A DNA stretch of 8,282 nt from NCBI GenBank assembly GCA_026416315.1, contig JAOAFK010000102.1, positions 1-8,282 of the forward strand, given 5' to 3'. Positions 1-5,287 of the stretch are shown here, piece by piece. The notes beneath the pieces are model-generated. The model saw only the letters and a list, made by a program, of their open reading frames with translations, was not told where the DNA came from and did not search any database. The stretch's first letter is position 1; the number at the start of each line of letters is the position of its first letter. Position numbers and translations under genes: made by a program. The DNA is from Syntrophorhabdaceae bacterium. Its GTDB lineage: Bacteria > Desulfobacterota > Syntrophorhabdia > Syntrophorhabdales > Syntrophorhabdaceae.

Positions 1-119
1 TTATAGGGAAATACCTTTTTTAGAAGCGCCATGATGACACTCAATAACATTAGAGTCAATAATGTGCCACCCATACCTACAACAAGCATGGTTAATCCAA
101 AGGTCCAGCGGTCCATCAT
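1..119 (-). CDS. OadG-type small membrane subunit of a sodium-pump decarboxylase (5' end only)
   Basis: The first 39 codons of a minus-strand gene continue past the left edge. The translation begins MMDRWTFGLTMLVVGMGGTL. One hydrophobic helix (about residues 7-32) is followed by a short basic turn (LLKKVFPY). This single N-terminal membrane helix with a GMGGT motif is typical of the OadG/gamma family, the small subunit that anchors and helps assemble biotin-dependent oxaloacetate or methylmalonyl-CoA decarboxylase sodium pumps in the inner membrane. The start is well supported: GGAGGAGG (RNA sense, 128-135) lies 8 nt upstream, the strongest ribosome binding site in the window. The second Met codon (114-116) is an alternative. 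Which decarboxylase it serves cannot be told, because the partner genes would lie to the left. The family call rests on a short N-terminus. Confidence 0.75.
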   Translation of the reverse strand, partial: MMDRWTFGLTMLVVGMGGTLLTLMLLSVIMALLKKVFPY

Positions 120-152
120 GTTAAAAACCTCCTCCATTATTTTTTATTTTTT

Positions 153-170
153 CTTTTATAACTTTTATAA
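153..170. repeat. Tandem 9-bp duplication CTTTTATAA x2
   Basis: CTTTTATAA occurs twice back to back (153-161 and 162-170). It lies in the presumed 5' untranslated region of the OadG-type gene, just upstream of its ribosome binding site. It may simply be replication slippage in AT-rich DNA. No function is inferred. Confidence 0.6.
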
Positions 171-238
171 ATTGTTGCCTTTTCATGGAAAAAAAGAGGT
201 TGAAAGATATATTAGAGATGGTGTTTTTTATATAGTAA

Positions 239-278
239 ACAGACTTAAGTCTGTATTGCTTTTCAAAAGCATGTCTGT
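239..278. promoter_or_regulatory. Palindrome ACAGACTTAAGTCTGT plus extra half-site: possible operator
   Basis: Positions 239-254 form a perfect 16-bp palindrome, ACAGACTTAAGTCTGT. A third copy of the half-site GTCTGT lies at 273-278, and between them GCTTTT-C-AAAAGC (258-270) is another perfect dyad. On the minus strand a TATATA box (229-234) sits just downstream. Counting 17 bp back from it, the palindrome covers the -35/-10 spacer and touches the expected -35 region, which has only a weak AATACA match. This is the arrangement expected of an operator controlling the OadG-type gene. The regulator is unknown. As RNA, ACAGAC could pair with either GTCTGT copy, giving two mutually exclusive hairpins, so an RNA element is possible too. 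Confidence 0.45.
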
Positions 279-370
279 AAGGTTTTTTTAGCATTTACAA
301 TTATCATCTTTTTTAATTTTTTATACCATTCAAATATTTGTCCAGTCAAGAATTTAGTTTTAATTTAAAG

Positions 371-445
371 AAAGAGAATACAATTTTCTTGTAATATCAG
401 ATAGTTCATTAACATTTTAAATAAACTTGATAAAGTATTCTCTTT
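371..445. repeat. Perfect 11-bp inverted repeat with 53-nt spacer
   Basis: AAAGAGAATAC (371-381) and GTATTCTCTTT (435-445) are exact reverse complements. The right arm lies inside the -35/-10 spacer of the promoter proposed at 427-455. The arms start 64 bp apart, close to six helical turns. This could be a pair of operator half-sites or a long hairpin. A smaller dyad, TACAA-TTTTC-TTGTA (379-393), overlaps the left arm. An 11-bp match in AT-rich DNA has some chance of being accidental. Confidence 0.5.
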
Positions 446-455
446 TTGTTAGATT
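427..455 (+). promoter_or_regulatory. Probable sigma70-type promoter for the small zinc-motif gene
   Basis: TTGATA (427-432, one mismatch to the -35 consensus) is followed after exactly 17 bp by TAGATT (450-455, four of six matches to the -10 consensus). Transcription would begin about 461-463, on or beside the ATG at 461, so the message would be leaderless. There is no Shine-Dalgarno sequence upstream of that ATG, which fits. Confidence 0.45.
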
Positions 456-460
456 TGGTC

Positions 461-652
461 ATGACTATTAAAAAGAAAAAGATATGGTATATACAGGAAC
501 CTCTATTTGAAGAACTAAAAAAAGAATTCTGTTATCTCTGTCATAAATTGATAAAAGATAAGGACAGAATCAAAGTGGGTGAAACTCTATACAGGCATAA
601 AAAATGTACCCCTCTGCACCTTGAAATTTTTTCAAAAAATCTTTTTAAATAA
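461..652 (+). CDS. Small basic protein with a CxxC...HxxC zinc-binding pattern, function unknown
   Basis: This gene encodes 63 residues, rich in lysine, with no signal peptide or membrane segment, so it is presumably cytoplasmic. C24-Y-L-C27 and H46-K-K-C49 make a C-X2-C-X18-H-X2-C pattern, the ligand spacing seen in one half of a LIM domain or in other single-zinc fingers. Zinc binding is inferred from this spacing. The ATG at 461 is preferred because the predicted promoter places the transcript start there. A TTG at 446 would add five residues (MLDLV) but has no ribosome binding site. The last 21 bp overlap the convergent 3' end of znuB. I do not recognise the family. The ordered Cys/His spacing and the promoter argue that it is real. 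Its position next to a zinc-uptake operon suggests, but does not show, a link to zinc physiology. Confidence 0.6.
   Translation: MTIKKKKIWYIQEPLFEELKKEFCYLCHKLIKDKDRIKVGETLYRHKKCTPLHLEIFSKNLFK
626..646. terminator. Weak A/T-only hairpin at the convergent gene ends
   Basis: ATTTTTT-C-AAAAAAT (626-640) is a perfect dyad centred on 633, within the znuB stop codon, and CTTTTT follows on the plus strand. It could act as a weak terminator for either direction. The stem has no G-C pair and lies inside the coding end of the small gene, so the call is tentative. Confidence 0.2.
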
Positions 653-1438
653 TAAAGATAAGACAAAAAAAAGAAAATTTATAATGACAATAGTTGCACC
701 CGTAGGAAAATCCATAAAAAATGACAGAATAATACCCGCTGTGACAGATAAGACTCCGATTACACAAGAAATAAAAAGTGTACCCTTAAAACCCATTGAA
801 AACTGTAGTGCAGTTACAGGAGGCAATATGAGGAGGGCTGTAACAAGCAAAACCCCAACAGCCTTCATGGCAAGCACTACTGTGAGGGCAGTCATAAGAT
901 AAAGCATTGTATTTATTTTTTTTACATTTATTCCTGAAACCTGTGCAGACTCCTCATCAAAGGTTATAAATAATAACTCCTGATAAAAAATAATAATCAA
1001 AAAGATAAAAAAGAGGGATAAAAAAAACGAGACCAAGACCTCTGTCCAGTTTATAGCAAGGATGTTACCAAAAAGATAGCTGAAAAGGTCTATATTAAGA
1101 CCCCCTGCAATACTTGAAATAAATACCCCGGAAGCAATACCCAGCGATGAAACAATGCCTATGGCAGTATCACTGAACAGTCTTGTTTTTTCCTTTAATT
1201 TCATTATCCCTATGGCACTAACCATTACGATGGGTATAGCAATATAAAAAGGATATAATTTAAATAACAGTCCCATGGCAACGCTACCAAATGTAACATG
1301 GCTTAAACCATCCCCTATAAGGGAAAGATTTCTTAATACAAGAAACACCCCAAGGGTTGAGCATAGCATTGCAATAAAAAAACCTCCAATGAGTGCCTTC
1401 TGAATGAATCCGTGACTTATAAAATCAAATGCGACCAT
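632..1438 (-). CDS. znuB: Zinc ABC transporter, inner-membrane permease
   Basis: This 268-residue, strongly hydrophobic protein of the ABC-3 metal permease family (ZnuB/TroC/MntB type) forms the channel through which the ATPase drives zinc or a related divalent metal into the cytoplasm. Hydrophobic segments run throughout, for example about 15-35, 60-78, 92-112, 133-155, 178-207, 219-241 and 247-264. Family landmarks are visible: LSLIGDGLSHVTFGSVAMG (about 38-56) and DLFSYLFGNIL (117-127). The length is normal. It is the last gene of the operon: its ATG lies inside the end of znuC (14-bp overlap), so translation is probably coupled. Its stop falls inside the convergent small zinc-motif gene. 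Metal choice comes from the rest of the operon, not from this protein. Confidence 0.93.
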   Translation of the reverse strand: MVAFDFISHGFIQKALIGGFFIAMLCSTLGVFLVLRNLSLIGDGLSHVTFGSVAMGLLFKLYPFYIAIPIVMVSAIGIMKLKEKTRLFSDTAIGIVSSLGIASGVFISSIAGGLNIDLFSYLFGNILAINWTEVLVSFFLSLFFIFLIIIFYQELLFITFDEESAQVSGINVKKINTMLYLMTALTVVLAMKAVGVLLVTALLILPPVTALQFSMGFKGTLFISCVIGVLSVTAGIILSFFMDFPTGATIVIINFLFFVLSLLFKKIF

Positions 1439-2228
1439 ATGACTTTTTATAAATATCCCCTGTATCGTGCCTGTGACAAATTAAATGCTGTGCAAATTCA
1501 CCGAAGTATTCTGTCATGTCGTTTGAATTACAAAAAGACTCAAAGGTACCGAAAAAGATGACCCTTTTATCGAGATATAACATATTCGATGCATATCTTC
1601 CGATTGTACCGATATCATGTGTTATCATAATTATGGTCATTGCTTTTTTATTATTTATTTCTTTTAAAATATCAAAGAATCTCTCCCTTGTTTCTGGATC
1701 AAGGGCTGTTGTGGGTTCATCGAGGATGAGTAGTTCTGGTTCGTTGACCATAGCCTTTGCAAGCAATACCCTCTGGCGCTGTCCTCCTGATAGCTCACCT
1801 ATAAATTTTTCCTTCAAATCTATAATCCCAAATAGGTCAAGATATTTGTCAATTATCCTTAAATCTTCCCTGAAAATCCTTTTTGGAGATCTTTTTTTCG
1901 AGAGAAGCCCCAGAGCCACAATCTCTTTTACCTTTGCAGGAAAATGGTTATCTGAAAACGAAGTCTTCTGGGGTAGATATCCTATGCGATGCCAGTCTTT
2001 GAACAAAAAGGCTGGCTGGCCGAATAAATATATATCTCCTATCTGAGGTTTTAAGAATCCAAGCATCAGCCTTATAAGGGTGGTCTTACCTGAACCGTTT
2101 GGTCCCACAATACCTAAAAAAGCACCTTTTTTCAGGTCAAAAGACACGCCTGATAGAACCTCTGCTGAATTATAACTGAAATATACATTTTGCATGGAAA
2201 TGACATTTTCCGTTTCTTTCATGGACAT
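1425..2228 (-). CDS. znuC: Zinc ABC transporter, ATP-binding subunit
   Basis: This 267-residue ATPase powers the metal importer from the cytoplasmic face of the membrane. All nucleotide-binding motifs are present: Walker A GPNGSGKTT (42-50), Q-loop Gln87, signature LSGGQ (146-150), Walker B LLILDEP (166-172) and H-loop His204. The C-terminal tail carries HLICHRHD (248-255), a Cys/His cluster like the histidine-rich tails of some zinc-transporter ATPases. Two starts are possible: the ATG at 2228 (used here) and an in-frame ATG at 2222, whose last two bases share an ATGA with the znuA stop. Either way the gene overlaps both neighbours, so the three transporter subunits are likely translated in a coupled way. 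Zinc rather than manganese is inferred from Zur and ZnuA in the same operon. Confidence 0.95.
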   Translation of the reverse strand: MSMKETENVISMQNVYFSYNSAEVLSGVSFDLKKGAFLGIVGPNGSGKTTLIRLMLGFLKPQIGDIYLFGQPAFLFKDWHRIGYLPQKTSFSDNHFPAKVKEIVALGLLSKKRSPKRIFREDLRIIDKYLDLFGIIDLKEKFIGELSGGQRQRVLLAKAMVNEPELLILDEPTTALDPETRERFFDILKEINNKKAMTIIMITHDIGTIGRYASNMLYLDKRVIFFGTFESFCNSNDMTEYFGEFAQHLICHRHDTGDIYKKSYGRI

Positions 2229-3175
2229 TCAAGGCCTGTTTTTAAATTATTTAAATTTTCTTCCATAAGGGATAAAAATGTCACACCTCTGTCCATTTCT
2301 TCTTTTGATATATTATGACATCCATGCAATTTTAAAAGCCGTGTATTTGTCTCTTCTGATAGAACCATAGCAACCCTTGGTGTAATCAGTTCCTCAAAAA
2401 ATACATACTTCACATTTTTTTCCCTAATGATCTTTTTCATGCGTGCCACAAGTTTTGGTGTTGGCTCAGCATTTGGCGAGCCTTTATATGCAGATACATA
2501 TTCTAAATCATATCTTTTCGCAAGGTAACCAAATGCAAAGTGTCCTCCATGCACTATAATCCTTTTCTTGCAGGAATTAAGGGTTTTTTTGAATCTCTCA
2601 TCGAGGTCCTTGATCATTACTTTATATTGTTCCCCTTTTTTTTGATAAAAATCCTTATTGGCCGGGTCTTTTTTTATAAGGCTCCCCACTATATTATCCA
2701 CCATGATGATTACATTGGAGAGATCAAGCCATATATGAGGGTCAATGTTATTATTTTTATATTTTGTATGATGGGTATCTTTATGGTCTTCTTGGGTCTT
2801 ATCCAGTGAGGAAACCTTTATACCCATACTGGCATCCACTATCAAAAGTTTTTTATTATCAATGCTTTTAACAATATCCTCTGACCATGGCTCCATAAAT
2901 CTCCCAGTATAAATAAAAATGTCTGCTGAATTGACTTTTAAAATGTCTCCTGCCTTTGGTTCAAAACTGTGTGCCTCAACCCCTGGTGGTAGAAGAAGTG
3001 TGACCTCTGCTCTATCACCTGTAATGTTTTTTGTAAAATCGTATAATGGGAAAAGGGTTGTTACAATCTTCAATTTATTTTCTGCTAATTCTTTGCTTTT
3101 ATACCCGCATCCTGATATGGTTGCATATAAAAAAAAGACAATTAAAAGAATTATTTTTATTACATTTTTTTTCAT
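2219..3175 (-). CDS. znuA: Zinc ABC transporter, substrate-binding lipoprotein
   Basis: This 318-residue receptor of the cluster A-I (ZnuA/TroA/PsaA) family captures the metal outside the inner membrane and passes it to ZnuB. The N-terminus has lysines, a hydrophobic stretch and a lipobox I-S-G-C23, so it is probably a lipoprotein. Metal ligands by family position are His69 (GVEAHSFEP), His147 (DPHIWLD) and His212 (HFAFGYLAKRY). Histidine rather than glutamate at the third position favours zinc over manganese. A short histidine loop (HKDTHH, 131-136) precedes the second ligand, as in many ZnuA proteins. Near the usual fourth-ligand region is LHGCHN (283-288), rich in possible ligands. The ATG at 3175 is chosen because it overlaps the zur stop as ATGA and gives a proper signal peptide. 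An upstream TTG at 3202 would add nine residues and spoil it. Confidence 0.94.
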   Translation of the reverse strand: MKKNVIKIILLIVFFLYATISGCGYKSKELAENKLKIVTTLFPLYDFTKNITGDRAEVTLLLPPGVEAHSFEPKAGDILKVNSADIFIYTGRFMEPWSEDIVKSIDNKKLLIVDASMGIKVSSLDKTQEDHKDTHHTKYKNNNIDPHIWLDLSNVIIMVDNIVGSLIKKDPANKDFYQKKGEQYKVMIKDLDERFKKTLNSCKKRIIVHGGHFAFGYLAKRYDLEYVSAYKGSPNAEPTPKLVARMKKIIREKNVKYVFFEELITPRVAMVLSEETNTRLLKLHGCHNISKEEMDRGVTFLSLMEENLNNLKTGLECP

Positions 3176-3609
3176 AATGATATAGTCTGCTTTTTCAAAC
3201 AATCCTTGCAGAACCCGTATACCTGAAGCATATGAGAGACCATGTGTGCCTTCAGGTTCTTTTCAACCTCATTTTTTATCTCCTCCATCCCACAAAAATT
3301 TATGTCTTCTACCTTACGGCACTGAACACAGACAAAATGATGATGATGTTCTCTGTTGTGACAGTAAAAATAGTAAAGCTTTCTGTCAGGATGGATTATT
3401 TTGATTATAATACCACTATCTGCAAGTTCCTCAAGGTTTCTGTACACTGTTGGCAACCCTATATTTTTAAATCTACCCTTAAGCCTTGACCTTATCTCGT
3501 CGGGACTCAAATATGTGGGTTCATCAGCCAGTATCTCCATAATGGCTATACGCTTGGGCGTAGCCTTTAATTTTAATGTCTTTAGAATATTATAAAAATC
3601 ATTACCCAT
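3172..3609 (-). CDS. zur: Fur-family metalloregulator, probably the zinc repressor Zur
   Basis: This 145-residue protein is full length for the Fur family. The N-terminal winged helix contains KATPKRIAIMEIL (15-27) and the recognition-helix region GLPTVYRNLEELADSGII (51-68). The dimerisation domain has the metal motif HHHHFVC (88-94), followed by two CxxC pairs, C94-VQ-C97 and C134-KD-C137, which form the structural zinc site in this family. Family members repress metal-uptake genes when loaded with metal. Being first in an operon with znuACB argues for Zur, though Fur and Mur share the fold. Its stop overlaps the znuA start (ATGA). No clear Shine-Dalgarno sequence precedes the ATG. A promoter and dyad lie just upstream, consistent with autoregulation. 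Confidence 0.88.
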   Translation of the reverse strand: MGNDFYNILKTLKLKATPKRIAIMEILADEPTYLSPDEIRSRLKGRFKNIGLPTVYRNLEELADSGIIIKIIHPDRKLYYFYCHNREHHHHFVCVQCRKVEDINFCGMEEIKNEVEKNLKAHMVSHMLQVYGFCKDCLKKQTISL

Positions 3610-3621
3610 ATTATCTAAATA

Positions 3622-3658
3622 GAAATGTTTTTTATTTAAAAAATTATACCTTCATTTC
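3622..3658. promoter_or_regulatory. Dyad GAAATG-N25-CATTTC over the zur promoter: candidate operator
   Basis: GAAATG (3622-3627) and CATTTC (3653-3658) are mirrored around the -10 box of the zur-znu promoter. An A/T dyad, TTTTTTA-TT-TAAAAAA (3628-3643), lies between them. GAAATG...CATTTC are the outer ends of the enterobacterial Zur box, but there the whole site is about 23 bp and here it spans 37 bp. Position favours an operator for Zur. The spacing argues against a classical single Zur box. Confidence 0.3.
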
Positions 3659-3669
3659 AAATATGTCAA
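3643..3669 (-). promoter_or_regulatory. Promoter of the zur-znuACB operon
   Basis: On the minus strand a perfect TTGACA (3664-3669) is followed by a perfect TATAAT (3643-3648), with a 15-bp spacer, shorter than the usual 17. Shifting the -10 to TAATTT gives 17 bp. Transcription would start about 3636, leaving a leader of roughly 27 nt before the zur ATG. Two near-consensus boxes in the only gap upstream of the operon make this a good call. Confidence 0.6.
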
Positions 3670-3708
3670 TAAAAATAGGAATTTTTTAAATTTTAAATAT
3701 TTTATCTG

Positions 3709-3729
3709 AAAAATTCTTTTGTTAAAGAA
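3709..3729 (-). terminator. Possible weak terminator after thrC
   Basis: On the minus strand, TTCTTT pairs with AAAGAA (3724-3729 with 3714-3719) around a 4-nt loop and is followed by TTTTT (3709-3713). It lies about 40 nt past the thrC stop and upstream of the zur promoter. The stem has one G-C pair, so it would be weak. Read-through from thrC into zur is possible. Confidence 0.3.
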
Positions 3730-3767
3730 ATTCGATGGGAAATTATTGCAAAAGCATTAATTAGGGG

Positions 3768-5228
3768 TCATCTTTTACTGAATATCTCCCTTATCTTTTC
3801 TTTTGCTTCTTTTATCTGGGCATCACTTAACTCAAGACCTTTTTCTGTCTTTAATGGATCACTTTCAATTTTATAAATCCTTTCTTTCAAAATTTTCTGT
3901 CTTTTTATACCTGAAGGTATTTCAGGCATAATACCGATTGCCCTCTCTACGTCTTCAGGGAATTTCCCGGGGTCTGCTGTCTCGTAAATTACAGCAAGCT
4001 GATCATGCTTGTTGTTTAAAAAGATCTCAAGACTTCTCCATCCCACAGCACCATGAGGGTCTAAAATGACACCATATTTTTTATAAACATCCATCATGGT
4101 CTCATAGTGCTGAGGATTTGTAATACCTATGGAGAACAGATCACGCCTCATTTCTTCCATATCAGGCATCTTATCAATAATACCCGGTTTTATCACCTGA
4201 CCGGTTTTCGGGTCTCTCTCATCATACATGTGCCCACCGTAGAAGTCTATAAGCCTCGCAAGATTACTCGGATGGGATACAATCATGGCAGATGAAGGAG
4301 ATTTTACAGATGGTCGTACTGTATAGACCCCTGTATATAGAAAATCGGGAAATTCTGTATTTTCATTGACACCACAGATGATCTTTTTCACAGGCAAACC
4401 CATCTGCTTTGCAATAACAGTTCCCATCATATTCCCGAAATTACCTGAGGGCACACTTGCTATAAAGCCTTCGGGGTCATCTTCAATTCTTGAATATGCA
4501 TAAAATGGATAGACCGCCTGTGGAAGTAGTCTACCTAAACTTATGGAGTTTGCAGAGGTAAACCTGTCTCTATCTCCAAATATATGGAATGCAAAATCTT
4601 TATCCCCTAAAATCTTTTTTGCCAAGGCCTGACACACATCGAAATCACCGTTTACATCAAAGGCATATATATTCTCCATAAGGGTTGTCATCTGTCTCCT
4701 CTGGCCTTCACTTATGGAATTGCCAGGAAAAAAAACGATATTATCAATATTTTCAAGTCCCCATAAGGCATCTGCCACAGCTCCACCAGTATCACCACTT
4801 GTGGCCACAATGACTACCCTTTTTAAACCCTTTTCACCGAGAAAATAGTTTAAGGTTCTGCCAAAAAAACGGGCTGCGTAGTCTTTAAAGGAATATGTGG
4901 GCCCTTTTGTAAGCCACATGATATATGTTTTACCGGTTATATGCTGAACATCTGTGGGAATCTTATCTTCTCTGTATGCGTCATCCAAGATTGCCTTCAG
5001 ATTTTTTTCCGGTATCTCAGACAAAAGAAAAGGTGAAAGTACCTCATAAGCAATCTCGCTATATTTCATGGCCCTCATGGATTTTATCTTTTCGGGAGAA
5101 AGCCTTGGTATATCCTGTCTTGCCACCATATATAGACCATAATCCGGTGCAAGACCTTCAAGAAGGGCTGTTTCAAAATCAACCCTGTAAAATTTATTGT
5201 TTGTGCTGTAATATGTGATCTTTTTCAT
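3768..5228 (-). CDS. thrC: Threonine synthase
   Basis: This 486-residue PLP enzyme converts O-phosphohomoserine and water into threonine and phosphate, the last step of threonine synthesis in the cytoplasm. The N-terminal domain opens MKKITYYSTNNKFYRVDF and has the GLAPDYGLYM segment (25-34; the family usually has DGGLY). The PLP lysine is Lys115 in TYSFKDYAARFFG. The phosphate-binding loop is SGDTGGA (144-150). SGNFGN (261-266), DPHGAVGW (390-397) and TADPGKF (417-423) are further family signatures. The length fits the longer ThrC type with an N-terminal domain, as in E. coli and yeast. The ATG at 5228 is chosen because family similarity begins there. In-frame ATG 5243 and TTG 5267 lie upstream, and none of the three has a Shine-Dalgarno sequence. 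It is transcribed alone or with weak read-through into zur. Confidence 0.96.
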   Translation of the reverse strand: MKKITYYSTNNKFYRVDFETALLEGLAPDYGLYMVARQDIPRLSPEKIKSMRAMKYSEIAYEVLSPFLLSEIPEKNLKAILDDAYREDKIPTDVQHITGKTYIMWLTKGPTYSFKDYAARFFGRTLNYFLGEKGLKRVVIVATSGDTGGAVADALWGLENIDNIVFFPGNSISEGQRRQMTTLMENIYAFDVNGDFDVCQALAKKILGDKDFAFHIFGDRDRFTSANSISLGRLLPQAVYPFYAYSRIEDDPEGFIASVPSGNFGNMMGTVIAKQMGLPVKKIICGVNENTEFPDFLYTGVYTVRPSVKSPSSAMIVSHPSNLARLIDFYGGHMYDERDPKTGQVIKPGIIDKMPDMEEMRRDLFSIGITNPQHYETMMDVYKKYGVILDPHGAVGWRSLEIFLNNKHDQLAVIYETADPGKFPEDVERAIGIMPEIPSGIKRQKILKERIYKIESDPLKTEKGLELSDAQIKEAKEKIREIFSKR

Positions 5229-5272
5229 GGTAGCATGTAGCATACAAAAAGTTTCATATTTTTTCAACTTAA

Positions 5273-5280
5273 GTTATAAT
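5273..5280. promoter_or_regulatory. Shared symmetric -10 element between thrC and the divergent secreted-protein gene
   Basis: The palindrome TTATAA (5274-5279) reads TATAAT on the plus strand (5275-5280) and TATAAC on the minus strand (5273-5278), so one element can supply a -10 box in both directions. The plus-strand start would fall about 5287-5288, on the ATG of the secreted-protein gene. The minus-strand start would fall about 5266, leaving roughly 38 nt before the thrC ATG. No good -35 box is seen on either side. The gap between the two genes is only 59 bp, so the promoters must lie close to here or within the coding ends. Confidence 0.4.
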
Positions 5281-5287
5281 TAAAGCC

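Larger units (their letters stand above)
120..460. other. Divergent intergenic region, about 340 bp, very AT-rich
   Basis: This gap separates the minus-strand OadG-type gene from the plus-strand small zinc-motif gene, so it should hold the promoters of both. It contains a 9-bp tandem duplication (153-170), a perfect 16-bp palindrome with an extra half-site (239-278), an 11-bp inverted repeat with a 53-nt spacer (371-445) and a probable plus-strand promoter (427-455). Short open frames here have no ribosome binding site and low-complexity composition, so I do not call a gene. I see no riboswitch or tRNA-like fold. Confidence 0.7.

Noticed and set aside
239..289. Rho-independent terminator (hairpin followed by seven T residues at 283-289) on the plus strand
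   Set aside because: No plus-strand gene ends here, the stem is interrupted, four bases separate it from the T run, and both flanking genes point away. An operator reading fits better.
31..291. Plus-strand open frame of 86 codons at the left edge
   Set aside because: It is antisense to the OadG-type start, runs through low-complexity A/T sequence and has no ribosome binding site.
579..902. Plus-strand open frame of 107 codons
   Set aside because: It is antisense to znuB, in another frame from the small zinc-motif gene, with no start signal.
1516..2046. Plus-strand open frame of 176 codons
   Set aside because: It is antisense to the znuC core, which has all ATPase motifs. The frame is a shadow.
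3176..3202. Upstream TTG start for znuA, adding nine residues
   Set aside because: It would put charged residues before the signal peptide and make a 31-bp overlap with zur. The ATG at 3175 gives an ATGA overlap and a normal lipoprotein signal.
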